DNA from: Micromonospora costi
GTDB taxonomy: Bacteria > Actinomycetota > Actinomycetes > Mycobacteriales > Micromonosporaceae
Reading direction: 5' to 3'
Assembly: GCF_003626655.1 (NCBI RefSeq)
Contig: NZ_RBAN01000005.1
Coordinates: 62,001 to 126,000, forward strand
Length of the DNA: 64,000 bases
In this document: positions 43,301 to 50,568 of the stretch, piece by piece
How positions within the stretch are numbered: the stretch's first letter is position 1
Layout: each line of letters opens with the position of its first letter
Notes under the pieces: model-generated
Seen by the model: the letters and a program-made list of their open reading frames with translations, nothing else
What the model was told of the DNA's origin: nothing
Database searches by the model: none
Program-made: the position numbers and the translations under genes

Positions 43301-44711
43301 CCCGCCAGCTGCGTTCGACGATGACGACGTGGATCCCGTAGCCGAGGCCCTTGTTGGCGAGGTCGACCACGCGTGAGGTGAAGTCGGGCAGCAGGGCGGC
43401 GAAGTCGTGCCAGCGGTCGACGACCAGGAACACGTCGGGGCAGGGGCCGGTCCGCAGGTCGGCGCGGCGGGCGCGCAGGATCGTCGGCGACTCCAGCTCG
43501 TGCCGGCGGAAGAGCTGCTTGCGGTCGAGGACGTCCTGCTCCAGGCGGTCCAGCAGCGTGCCGACCTCGGCGACCTCGTCGTCGCCGAGCACCGCGCGGA
43601 CGTGCGGCAGGCGACGCAGGGGACCCAGCCGGTTTCCGCCCGACTCCAGGCAGTGGATCGCCACCTCGTCGTCGGAGTGGGTGAGGGCGAGCCCGCCGAT
43701 GATGGTGCGCAGCAGTGTGGTCTTGCCGGTGCCGGCGCGCCCCACCACCAGCAGGTGCCCGTCGGAGGACGCCAGATCCAGCCAGACCGGCTCACCGACC
43801 GGCTGGTCGATGCGCTGCACCCGGCCCACGGGGACCTTGAGCAGCCCGCGCCGGCGCCACTCGGTGGCCTGCAACTTCACGTCCTCGGCGGGTTCGAGGG
43901 GGCCGAGCAGGTCGCCCAGGCGCGGCTCCCGCTGGTCCCGTTGCCGGCGGTGCCGCTGCTGGCCTTCCCGCGACAGGGCGATGTGTATCTCCTCGCTCGC
44001 GCTGCCGAAGTGGCACGGCGTCTGCGCCGACCGCTTCGGCAGTTCGAGGTGCACGTACCGCCACAGGTCGTCGGGGGTGATCCGGCCCTGCCCGGAGATG
44101 TCCGCGGCGCCGGTGCTGATCCCCTGGATGATGGTCTCGGTGAACGCGGAGCGTTGGCGCGGCTCGGTCCCGGAGGCCGGTCGCCCGTCGTCGGCCCGCT
44201 CCACCGAGTTCGTCGCGGTGATGACGTACCGGCCGTAGCCCGTCTTCAGCTCGCCGTCGATGGCCAGGTCGTCGGTGGTCTTGAGGCCGTGCCCCTCGAA
44301 CGCGCCGCTGTAGCAGCAGTCGAGGAGGATGACCGAACTGGCGGCGTCGCACTCGTCGAGCAGTTCGCGGATGAACGAGGCGGAGATCGCGGTCGACGAG
44401 AGGTGCTCCACCTCGGTGTTCGCGACCGCCAGGTGCAGCCGGCCCCGCTTGCTGCTGCGGACGCCGTGGCCGGAGAAGTAGAGCAGGACCAGGTCCTCCG
44501 GCCCGGCCGCCCGGAGCATCGACTCCATCGCCCGCTCGATGGAGCTCTTCGACTCGTTCTCCAGCAGCACCGTCTGGTCGAACGCGCCGACGTCCGCGTC
44601 GGCGAGGAGGCTCAGCAGGTCGCGGGCCTCCTCGCGCGGGGCGTACAGGTCGGCGAGCGACTCGTCGATGTAGCGGTCGTTGGCGATCAGCAGCGCCCGT
44701 CGCTGGCCCAT
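40380..44711 (-). CDS. Caspase-like protease fused to FtsK/EccC-type ATPases
   Basis: The 1443-residue protein starts with a caspase-like (C14) domain, residues 1-250, with catalytic His82 in YFSGHGVR and Cys133 in LLDCCYSG. Four FtsK/SpoIIIE/EccC-like P-loop modules follow, with Walker A at 324-332 (GRAGTGKTT), 641-648 (GATGSGKS), 958-965 (GAPLSGKS) and 1243-1250 (GDAECGKS). Walker B of module two is LLVICDEFSELL. Modules one and three are clearly duplicates (VWLDLASSDGHLLVVG versus LWLDLADSGGNVAVVG). No membrane helix is present, unlike EccC proteins. It starts two bases after the EACC1-like stop. I infer an ATP-gated protease of a conflict or cell-death system, not a secretion motor. Confidence 0.85.
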   Translation of the reverse strand: MGQRRALLIANDRYIDESLADLYAPREEARDLLSLLADADVGAFDQTVLLENESKSSIERAMESMLRAAGPEDLVLLYFSGHGVRSSKRGRLHLAVANTEVEHLSSTAISASFIRELLDECDAASSVILLDCCYSGAFEGHGLKTTDDLAIDGELKTGYGRYVITATNSVERADDGRPASGTEPRQRSAFTETIIQGISTGAADISGQGRITPDDLWRYVHLELPKRSAQTPCHFGSASEEIHIALSREGQQRHRRQRDQREPRLGDLLGPLEPAEDVKLQATEWRRRGLLKVPVGRVQRIDQPVGEPVWLDLASSDGHLLVVGRAGTGKTTLLRTIIGGLALTHSDDEVAIHCLESGGNRLGPLRRLPHVRAVLGDDEVAEVGTLLDRLEQDVLDRKQLFRRHELESPTILRARRADLRTGPCPDVFLVVDRWHDFAALLPDFTSRVVDLANKGLGYGIHVVIVERSWRVIPEELRELPQIRIETRLSQPHESLVNPDQAARLPVNLPGWAIHGRRTFRIALPDLAAVPADGETDAESETFEGAGSMVATIAQAWEMASTDVPLGRESGRTTPADRPDEALLVLGVRDRAALWQFEGQRTDAGADRLRVPVGLDAYGRPVLLDIKESAQDGMGPHGLLVGATGSGKSELLRTIVVALAARHSSDQLNFVLVDFKGGATFRPLAGLPHVSGLVTNLADDLTLVDRLADALASELVRRQDLLRAAGNHANRSEYEHAREAGAPLTPLPSLLVICDEFSELLTARPDFIDVFVQIARVGRSLGVHLLLASQRLEEGRLRGLETHMSYRIGLRTFSAAESRMVLGVPDAYELPRAPGHGYLKTGTAMHAFRAAYVSGPVGDPDDQAPPELLGRSLLEILVERLRGRDAPAHQIWLPPLADPPSLDDLLAPLVHHHSRGFSALRAGGSLRVPVGVVDMPMRQARETLWLDLADSGGNVAVVGAPLSGKSTVARAIVASLALTHTPREVQLFCLDFGGGALRALEGLPHVSGVAGRRDTEAVRRTVAEVTAILDARERDFPRHDIPSMAAYRSRRAAGDVADDPFGDVFLVVDGWHTLRQEYEELEQVVTDIAQRGLGFGVHVVLTAGRWAEFRLTLRDLLGTRLELRLGDPGESEFDRRAAANVPRTPGRGLLPGKLHFLTALSRVDGRHDVEDLTTATAQLVKTVAEAWPGQPAPPVRLLPSRLTVAELDALVDPAAPGIPVAVDEASLAPVSLDLDREPHLIVFGDAECGKSNLLRLIARQIAARRTPAQARLMIVDYRRSLLGAVDGEHLIHYAPSQQVLAQGMTDVRQALHQRLPGPDVTPEQLRSRGWWTGPDLYLLVDDYDLVATAGNNPLGMLLELLPQARDIGLHLIVARRAGGAARALYEPVLQRLREMDSPGLLMSGNRDEGALIGGLRAQPMPPGRGTLVRRREGAMVVQTAWSEP

Positions 44712-44713
44712 CC

Positions 44714-45160
44714 TCAGCTCCCGGTGGTGGCGCTCCCGCCGTCGCGGGACGTGGCGGGCAGGGCGGCGGTGGTCGGATCGGACGACCCGGAGCCGCCCTG
44801 GGCCAGCAGCCGCGCCACCTGCTCGACGAGCTGGGGATCGACCCGGGTGGCGCCGGTGATGACCAACTCGTTGTCACCGCTGCGCAGCCGGATCGAACGG
44901 GCCTTGATCCGGTCGGCGTAGGCGATGGCGATCTGGGCGAGGGCCCGCATGGTGGTGGCCGAGAAGAGCCCGCCCACGACGAGCATGCCCAGCTCCCACG
45001 CCTGCGGCGACTTGCCGTGCCCGACCGCCGGCCGTTGGGCGTGTGCGACACGCAGGCCGCGGACGGTGCGCAGGTCGTCGGCGAGGCCGGCGGCGAGCGC
45101 GTCCACCCGGTCGCCGGGCAGCTCCGCGGTCGGTTCGATGAGCAGGGTGAGTTCGGACAC
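44714..45160 (-). CDS. EACC1-like (effector-associated constant component) protein
   Basis: The 148-residue protein resembles EACC1, a small component found beside caspase, trypsin and other effectors in actinobacterial conflict loci. The recognisable pattern is an N-terminal beta strand (SELTLLIEP), a helix (DALAAGLADDLRTVRGLRV), a Gly-rich hydrophobic helix (LGMLVVGGLFSATTMRAL) and a final strand-helix (IRLRSGDNELVITG, PQLVEQVARLLAQ). The Ser/Thr-rich tail is disordered. GTG 45160 follows GGAGG at five bases. It probably recruits or regulates the caspase-ATPase encoded immediately downstream. The assignment rests on pattern and context; overall sequence identity was not measured. Confidence 0.72.
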   Translation of the reverse strand: MSELTLLIEPTAELPGDRVDALAAGLADDLRTVRGLRVAHAQRPAVGHGKSPQAWELGMLVVGGLFSATTMRALAQIAIAYADRIKARSIRLRSGDNELVITGATRVDPQLVEQVARLLAQGGSGSSDPTTAALPATSRDGGSATTGS

Positions 45161-45178
45161 GGGCACCTCCGGCAGCAC

Positions 45179-45192
45179 GAATGTCTACATTC
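45179..45192 (-). promoter_or_regulatory. 14-base palindrome upstream of the EACC1-caspase operon
   Basis: GAATGT and ACATTC are perfect inverted arms around CT, in an A/T-richer patch 19 bases upstream of the EACC1 start. On the minus strand it includes TAGACA, a possible -10 box. It may be a promoter-overlapping operator. No cognate regulator is identified, although an HxlR gene is adjacent. Confidence 0.4.
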
Positions 45193-45221
45193 AACACCAC
45201 GACGCCGGGTCGGCCCGACCC

Positions 45222-45626
45222 TCAGCGACGGGTGACGCGCTCCACCCGGCCATCCCCGGTGCGGTCGAAGTCCTCCCGCGCGCGCATCAGCTCGGCGAGG
45301 TGCTCCCGCGCCCAGCCGCGCAGGTGGGCGATGAGGTCGAGCAGGGAACGGCCGAGCGACGTGAGGTCGTATTCGACGCCGCCGCCGTCGTGCCCGTCGA
45401 CCGGGCGGCGACGCACCAGCCCGTCGCGCTCCATCGCCAGCAGAGTGTCGGCGAGCACCTTCGCGCTGATCGGCCGCAGGTGGCGCCGGAGCACGCCGAA
45501 CCGGCGCGGGCCGGCCTCCAGACACAACACGATCATCGCGGTCCACCGGCCGCCGATCTGCATCGGGAACGTGCTCATCGGGCACGCCGGGTCGAACGAC
45601 GGCAGTGCCGCGCCGGTCCTGCTCAC
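45222..45626 (-). CDS. HxlR family transcriptional regulator
   Basis: The 134-residue winged-helix regulator has the HxlR layout: CPMSTFPMQIGGRWTAMIVL near the N-terminus, recognition region FGVLRRHLRPISAKVLADTL and wing DGLVRRRPVDGHDGGGVEYD followed by LTSLGRSLLDLI. GTG 45626 keeps the N-terminal Cys-Pro typical of the family. Longer reading upstream is shadow sequence. It diverges from the NAD(P)-binding protein gene at 45687, the usual partner arrangement, so it likely represses that gene and itself. It lies upstream of the EACC1 operon on the same strand, but a separate promoter-like palindrome lies between. Confidence 0.85.
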   Translation of the reverse strand: MSRTGAALPSFDPACPMSTFPMQIGGRWTAMIVLCLEAGPRRFGVLRRHLRPISAKVLADTLLAMERDGLVRRRPVDGHDGGGVEYDLTSLGRSLLDLIAHLRGWAREHLAELMRAREDFDRTGDGRVERVTRR

Positions 45627-45638
45627 TGACCCAGCGTA

Positions 45639-45662
45639 GGTGGTTACGTTGCGGTTACCACC
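45639..45662. promoter_or_regulatory. HxlR operator candidate in the divergent promoter
   Basis: GGTGGT (45639-45644) and ACCACC (45657-45662) are inverted. Inside them GGTTAC occurs twice in direct orientation, 11 bases apart. The site lies between the HxlR start and the -10-like TACCGT at 45674-45679 of the divergent gene, where a repressor would cover the -35 region. Confidence 0.5.
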
Positions 45663-45673
45663 CCGGCGGGGCC

Positions 45674-45689
45674 TACCGTCACGCCCATG
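45674..45689 (+). promoter_or_regulatory. Leaderless-type -10 of the NAD(P)-binding protein gene
   Basis: TACCGT at 45674-45679 fits TAnnnT and precedes ATG 45687 by seven bases, with no ribosome binding site. Confidence 0.45.
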
Positions 45690-46391
45690 ACCACGACACC
45701 TGACCCCGCCGCGCCACCGGTGGCCGTGCTCGGCGCCGGCGGCCGTGTCGGCCGCGCGGTCACCGCCGCGCTTCTCCGGCAGGATCATTCCGTCACCGCG
45801 GTGCTGCGCGACCCCGACCGGCACGAACTGCCGCCGCACCCCAGGCTGCGCGTCGTCAAGGGGGACGCCCAGCAGCCGGAGCGGTTGTCGCCGATCCTGG
45901 GCTCGGTGGGGGCGGTGGTGCTGGCCGTCACACCGTTCACCGCGCCCCCGCCGTCGTTCGACGGCTTCGACCTCGACTACTACGCCCGGATCGTCACGGC
46001 GCTCGACGGCGCGTGGACCGGTCCACACCGGCGACTGGTCGCGGTCGGGCTGACGGCCACCCTGCGGCTCGCCACCGGTGACGCGGTCATGGACGACCCC
46101 GACCTCTTCCCGGCCCGGCTCCGGCCGTTCGCCGAGGCTCACGCGCGGCAGCTGTCGGCGGTGCGGGCCACGACGCTCGACTGGGCGATCCTGACCCCGA
46201 CGGCCGACTTCGGCAGCCATCCTGGACTGGCCGCGCGACAGCGGTACCGACTGGTCCGGGAACCGCTCGATCGGCGGCAGGCGACGGCGCGGCTGAGCCA
46301 CGCCACGTACGCCCGCGCAGTCGTCGCCGAGACCGGGGCGCCGACCGTACGCGCCCAGCGGGTCGCCGTCGTACCCGTGACCGAGGAGTGA
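45687..46391 (+). CDS. NAD(P)-binding oxidoreductase-like protein (NmrA/atypical SDR)
   Basis: The 234-residue protein has a Rossmann start VAVLGAGGRVGRAVTAALLR and lacks the Tyr-x3-Lys catalytic motif of classical SDRs, matching atypical NmrA-like members that sense or use NAD(P). SVTAVLRDPDR and VVKGDAQQPERL are the usual adenine-binding and strand regions. Such proteins are often redox sensors or epimerase-like enzymes. It diverges from an HxlR regulator, a recurrent pairing in bacteria. The downstream AraC gene follows after 55 bases in the same direction. Confidence 0.82.
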   Translation: MTTTPDPAAPPVAVLGAGGRVGRAVTAALLRQDHSVTAVLRDPDRHELPPHPRLRVVKGDAQQPERLSPILGSVGAVVLAVTPFTAPPPSFDGFDLDYYARIVTALDGAWTGPHRRLVAVGLTATLRLATGDAVMDDPDLFPARLRPFAEAHARQLSAVRATTLDWAILTPTADFGSHPGLAARQRYRLVREPLDRRQATARLSHATYARAVVAETGAPTVRAQRVAVVPVTEE

Positions 46392-46445
46392 GGGTCGCGA
46401 GCCGGACGGCCGGGACGGGCGGAGACCGGCGCCGGCCGGGGCATC

Positions 46446-47252
46446 ATGGACCTCGTGCTCCCGTTGCTGCACTCGCTGCCGGCCGACCGGGTTCCCGCCT
46501 GCGGAGAGACCACGAGCCGGCCGGCCGCCAGCGCCCTGCGCCCGTACGTCGTCGGCTACGCGGGCTTTCGCACGGTGGTCGACGGGCACCTGCGCCGCCG
46601 GATCCTCCCGATCACCGTCACCACGGTGATCGTGGACTTCGCCGGTCCCGGGAGCTGGATCACCGGCCCGCGCAGCGGCCACCACGTGCACGAGCTGGCC
46701 GACTGGCGGTACGGCGTGGCGATCGGGCTCACCCCGGCCGGTGTGTCGGCGCTGCTCGGCGTCCCCCTGCCGGAGCTGGTGGGCGCGACCGTCAGCCCGT
46801 CGACGCTGCTCGGCCGCCGGGCCGGTGAGCTGGCGGATCGCCTGGGCTCGGCGCCCGACTGGCCGGCGCGGTTCGCGGTGCTGGACGACCTGCTGGCGAC
46901 GTGGCTCGTGACCGGGCGCGCGGTGGACGACGCGGCGACCCGCGCCTGGTGGCAGCTCCAGCGGCCCGGCCGGACGGTGGGTGCGGTGGCCGGCGGCCTC
47001 GGCATCGGCCGGCGCGGCCTGGAGCTGGCGTTCCGCCGCCGCATCGGCATGTCGCCCGGGACGGTCGCGCGCGTGGCCCGCTTCCAGCGCGCGGCGCACC
47101 GCCTGGGTCGCCCGGGTGCCGCGCTCGCGCTCGCCACCGACCACGGGTACGCCGACCAGCCGCACTTCAGCCGCGAGGTGCGGGCCCTCACCGGGGTCAC
47201 GCCGGGGGAGCTGTTCGCATTCCTTCAAGACCTGCGGCGGCCGGCTCACTAG
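46446..47252 (+). CDS. AraC family transcriptional regulator
   Basis: The 268-residue protein has an N-terminal effector domain (about 1-150, with GYAGFRTVV and YGVAIGLTPAGVSALLG). The C-terminal AraC-type double HTH (about 165-262) includes GRTVGAVAGGLGIGRRGLEL, the characteristic second helix and HFSREVRALTGVTPGELFAF. DUF6597-like N-termini of this kind bind unknown ligands. The start ATG at 46446 has no strong ribosome binding site. The SDR gene begins 11 bases after its stop and may be a target or co-transcribed. Confidence 0.85.
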   Translation: MDLVLPLLHSLPADRVPACGETTSRPAASALRPYVVGYAGFRTVVDGHLRRRILPITVTTVIVDFAGPGSWITGPRSGHHVHELADWRYGVAIGLTPAGVSALLGVPLPELVGATVSPSTLLGRRAGELADRLGSAPDWPARFAVLDDLLATWLVTGRAVDDAATRAWWQLQRPGRTVGAVAGGLGIGRRGLELAFRRRIGMSPGTVARVARFQRAAHRLGRPGAALALATDHGYADQPHFSREVRALTGVTPGELFAFLQDLRRPAH

Positions 47253-47266
47253 CGTCCCCGGTCATG
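47250..47266 (+). promoter_or_regulatory. -10-like element overlapping the AraC stop codon
   Basis: TAGCGT at 47250-47255 begins with the TAG stop of the AraC gene and lies eight bases before ATG 47264, which has no Shine-Dalgarno sequence. A leaderless SDR transcript could start here. Confidence 0.35.
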
Positions 47267-47983
47267 AACCTGAACGGAAAGACGGCGATCGTGACCGGAG
47301 GCTCCCGCGGCATCGGCCGTGCCGTCGTGCGGCGCCTCGCGCGCGAGGGCGCACGGGTCGTGTTCAGCTACCGGGAGAACAAGGTCGCCGCCGACGCGCT
47401 GGTCGGGGAGCTGGACGGGGTGACCGCGGTGCGCGCCGACCAGGCCGACCCGGACAGCCTCGACACGCTGTTCGCGGCGGCGCCCGACGGGCTGGACATC
47501 CTGGTGAACAACGCGGCGGTCAACCCGCGGGTGCCGGTCGCCGAGATGACCAGTGAGGACTTCGACCGGGTGCTGACGGTCAACACGAAGTACCCGCTGC
47601 TGGCCATGCGGCGGGCCGCCGAGGTGATGCGCGACCACGGCCGGATCATCAGTATCTCCACGCTCAACACCGTGCGGCCGGCGCCCGGTCACGCCCTGTA
47701 CGGCGCGAGCAAGGCGGCCCTGGAGCACATCACCGCGGTCGCCGCGCACGAGCTGGGGAGCCGGGGCATCACCGTCAACACCGTGTCGCCAGGGGCGACC
47801 GACACCGACATGCTGCGGGAGAGCAACCCGCCCGAGGCACTGCTCCAGGTGCCGGCGATGACCGCGCTGGGCCGGCTCGGCCGACCCGAGGACATCGCCG
47901 ACGTCGTGGCGTTCCTCGCCGGGCCGGACGGTCGCTGGATCACCGGGCAGAACATCCGGGCCACCGGCGGCCTCCTGGTCTGA
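47264..47983 (+). CDS. Short-chain dehydrogenase/reductase
   Basis: The 239-residue classical SDR has the cofactor motif TGGSRGIGRAVV, the NNAAV motif, catalytic Ser in ISISTLNTV and Tyr-x3-Lys in YGASKAAL. The C-terminal SPGATDTDMLRE and ITGQNIRATGGLLV are family hallmarks of 3-oxoacyl-reductase-like enzymes. It reduces or oxidises an unknown carbonyl or alcohol with NAD(P)(H). It sits directly after the AraC regulator, which is probably relevant to its control. Confidence 0.9.
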   Translation: MNLNGKTAIVTGGSRGIGRAVVRRLAREGARVVFSYRENKVAADALVGELDGVTAVRADQADPDSLDTLFAAAPDGLDILVNNAAVNPRVPVAEMTSEDFDRVLTVNTKYPLLAMRRAAEVMRDHGRIISISTLNTVRPAPGHALYGASKAALEHITAVAAHELGSRGITVNTVSPGATDTDMLRESNPPEALLQVPAMTALGRLGRPEDIADVVAFLAGPDGRWITGQNIRATGGLLV

Positions 47984-48142
47984 TCGGGCCGCCCTGTAAC
48001 ACCAACGGGACGGCCGACGCCGGAAACTGGTGGAAGGCCGGGTGTGCGACCTGACGAACGGGCCGGGCGGGCCGGGCGACACCTGGTGACCCGGCCGCCA
48101 CCAGTCCGAACAGCACACCGATGACGCCCTGTGGAGTGCTCC

Positions 48143-48352
48143 GTGGCCGATCAGACATCGCGTACCCCGCCGCAGCAGTTGCCGGGCCGTCCCGACGACG
48201 GGACCGCGCCCGCGGTGGCGTGGAACATGCCGACCCAGCCCCTGCGCCCGCAGGCGCGCCGCACCGGGGAGCGGTGGCCGTACGCCGTGTTCGCGGCGGT
48301 CACGCTGCTGATCGCGGGCCTCGCCACGGCGGTCGTCCTGCTGGCGCGGTAG
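48143..48352 (+). CDS. Small single-helix membrane protein
   Basis: The 69-residue protein has a Pro/Gln-rich hydrophilic N-terminus and one hydrophobic helix at its C-terminus (YAVFAAVTLLIAGLATAVVL), so it is probably tail-anchored. GTG 48143 has GGAG six bases upstream; GTG 48131 is an alternative. It is convergent with the GlxA-type regulator gene, separated by only three bases. No family is recognised. Confidence 0.55.
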   Translation: MADQTSRTPPQQLPGRPDDGTAPAVAWNMPTQPLRPQARRTGERWPYAVFAAVTLLIAGLATAVVLLAR

Positions 48353-48355
48353 CGC

Positions 48356-49333
48356 TCACCCGGGCCGCTTCGCGGCGCGCGAGCGGAACCTCGTGCGGTA
48401 GGCCCGGGGTGAGACGCCCACCTCGCGGCGGAAGGTCTGCCGGAGGTTGGCGGCCGAGCCGATGCCGGTACGCGCGGCGATCCTGTCGATCGGCTCGTCG
48501 CCGGTCTCGAGGAGCCGCTGCGCGGCGAGCACCCGCTCGCGGGTGAGCCACTGGTGCGGGCTCATCCCGGTGAGCCGCTGGAAGTGCCGCGCCAGCGTAC
48601 GCGGGCTCATGTGCACCCGTTCCCCGAGCGAGGTCAGCGACCAGCGCTGGTCCAGGTGCTGGCGCACCCAGTCCAGCAACCCGGGGAGCGGGTCGCCGGG
48701 GTCCGGCGCGAGCGGGACGTCGACGAACTGGGCCTGGCCGCCGCCGCGGTAGCCGGCGAGCACCATCCGGCGGGCGAGCGCGGCGGCGACGTCGGCGCCG
48801 AAGTCTCCGCGTACCACGTGCAGCGCGAGGTCGACGCCGGCCGACATGCCCGCCGCGGTCAGGATGCCGCGGTCGTCGACGAACAGGGCCCGCGGATCCA
48901 CGGTCGCGGCGGGGAAGAGCGACGCGAGCAGTGGTGCCATCGACCAGTGCGTCGTGGCCCGCCGGTGGTCGAGGAGCCCGGCGTGACCGAGCACGAACGC
49001 TCCCGTGCAGATCGACATGATCCGGGCCCCTCGCCGGTGGGCCCGCCGCAGCGTCGTGAGCAACGCGCCGGGCGGCGTCTCGGTCTCCCGGGTCCAGCCG
49101 GGGACGATCACCAGGTCCGCGGTCTCGGCCACGTCCAGCCCGTACGGCGCGTGGACGGTGACGGTCGCGTCGAACGCCACCGGGCCCGGGGTGAGCGCGC
49201 ACGTCCTCGTCCGGTACCAGGTGCCGAACCGCGGGGAGTAGTCCACGCCGAAGACCTCGTTGACGGTCACGTAGTCGAAGCTGCCGGCACCCGAGTACGC
49301 GAGCATCGCCACGGCGGGCCCGTCGAGCGGCAT
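48356..49333 (-). CDS. GlxA/FtrA-type AraC family regulator with DJ-1/PfpI domain
   Basis: The 325-residue protein combines a class I amidotransferase-like DJ-1/PfpI domain (1-185) with a C-terminal AraC HTH (215-320). The first domain contains ADLVIVPGWTRE and ARIMSICTGAFVLGHAGLLD, in which the nucleophile-elbow Cys is present. The second contains LGERVHMSPRTLARHFQRLT and IGSAANLRQTFRREVGVSPR. ATG 49333 is fixed by AGGAGG six bases upstream. Such regulators often control catabolism or stress genes. The divergent MBL-fold gene 252 bases away is a plausible target. Confidence 0.9.
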   Translation of the reverse strand: MPLDGPAVAMLAYSGAGSFDYVTVNEVFGVDYSPRFGTWYRTRTCALTPGPVAFDATVTVHAPYGLDVAETADLVIVPGWTRETETPPGALLTTLRRAHRRGARIMSICTGAFVLGHAGLLDHRRATTHWSMAPLLASLFPAATVDPRALFVDDRGILTAAGMSAGVDLALHVVRGDFGADVAAALARRMVLAGYRGGGQAQFVDVPLAPDPGDPLPGLLDWVRQHLDQRWSLTSLGERVHMSPRTLARHFQRLTGMSPHQWLTRERVLAAQRLLETGDEPIDRIAARTGIGSAANLRQTFRREVGVSPRAYRTRFRSRAAKRPG

Positions 49334-49585
49334 CGCGAACCTCCTGCGCCGCGGGTGGGCGGGCGACGCCGCCCCGGAACGGCCGACCACGCCGGCCGCG
49401 CGACACATGGTAGGAGCCGCCACGGCGTGACGGGCGAGCGTCTCCGGTCACGTATCGACAGGATCAGGTCAGCCACGGCCGACGGCGTCCGCGCCCGGCG
49501 CGTCCGGTCCTAGCGTGGGCCCGGGCCCGCCGGGAACGCCGGCCGGCCCGCCACGTCAGGCGACACGAGATCGGGGGCGACAACG

Positions 49586-50551
49586 GTGAGGGACACGACC
49601 AGCGCGTTCGGACGTAGGACGTTCCTGCTGGCGGCGACGGCGGTGGGGGTGACCGGTTCCATGGGAATTCCGGCTGGTGCCGGCGCGGCGGCTCCCCTTC
49701 CGCGTGGCTGGTCCGGTCTGTCGCGCAGGGTGGGCGCCTTCACGGTGCTGCCGCTGCTCGACGCGGCGGGGCCGTTCTTCCTCGACCGGCAGGCGGCGTT
49801 CCCCGACGCGACCGCCGCGGACTGGGCGCGCGCCCGACAGGTCGATCCGGACGCGTTCGGCCCCGGCGACAGCTGGCACCTCGACTTCCGCTGCTTCGCC
49901 GTACGGGGACCGCGCGACCGGCTGGTGCTGGTCGACACCGGTGTGGGGCCGGACGGCAGCCCGGCCGCGGCGTGGGCGCCGACGCCCGGTCGGCTCCCGT
50001 CCGCACTCGCACACGCCGGCATCGACCCCGCGGACGTCGACACCGTGGTGCTGACCCACCTGCACGAGGACCACTTCGGCTGGTCGGTGGGCCTGGACGG
50101 CGTGCCGGTGTTCCCGAACGCCCGCTACGTGGTGCAGCGGCGGGAGACGGCGGCGCTCCCCGACGGTGACGCCGCCCGTGCGTACGTGGTCGACCCGCTG
50201 CGCGCCAGCGGGCAACTGTGGGAGGTCGACGGTGTCACCGGTCTCGCCGCCGGCCGGTCCGGCGGCGCCGTACGCGTCGTGCCGACGCCCGGGCACACGC
50301 CGGGCCACCAGTCCGTCGTCGTCGACGGCCGCGCCGAGCAGGTCGTCGTCACCGGCGACGTCCTGGTGCACGCGGTCCAGCTGGTCAACCCCGACGTCGG
50401 CTACCGGTTCGAGGCCGACCCGGACGCCGCGCGGGAGACCCGCCGGCGGCTGCTCGACTCGGCGGGCGACCGGCGGACCGTGCTGGCCACCGCCCACCTG
50501 AACCGGCCCTGGGTGGCACTCGACGGGCCCCGTCCGCGTCCGCTGCGCTAG
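49586..50551 (+). CDS. Exported metallo-beta-lactamase-fold hydrolase
   Basis: The 321-residue protein has a Tat-like signal (GRRTFLLAATAVGVTGS) and an MBL domain. The metal motif is HLHEDHFGW (HxHxDH), with further ligands in TPGHTPGHQSV and VVTGDVLVHAVQ and a final His in LATAHLNRPW. The organisation resembles lactonase-like (AttM/AiiA) enzymes, but the substrate is not determined. GTG 49586 follows a GGGGG patch. It diverges from the GlxA-type regulator, suggesting control by it. Confidence 0.85.
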   Translation: MRDTTSAFGRRTFLLAATAVGVTGSMGIPAGAGAAAPLPRGWSGLSRRVGAFTVLPLLDAAGPFFLDRQAAFPDATAADWARARQVDPDAFGPGDSWHLDFRCFAVRGPRDRLVLVDTGVGPDGSPAAAWAPTPGRLPSALAHAGIDPADVDTVVLTHLHEDHFGWSVGLDGVPVFPNARYVVQRRETAALPDGDAARAYVVDPLRASGQLWEVDGVTGLAAGRSGGAVRVVPTPGHTPGHQSVVVDGRAEQVVVTGDVLVHAVQLVNPDVGYRFEADPDAARETRRRLLDSAGDRRTVLATAHLNRPWVALDGPRPRPLR

Positions 50552-50568
50552 GCCGCCGGCCGGGGCGG

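Noticed and set aside
40380..45160. Complete ESX/type VII secretion locus
   Set aside because: Only an EccC-like ATPase region is present, fused to a caspase domain and lacking a membrane segment. No EccB, EccD, EccE, mycosin or WXG100 gene is adjacent.
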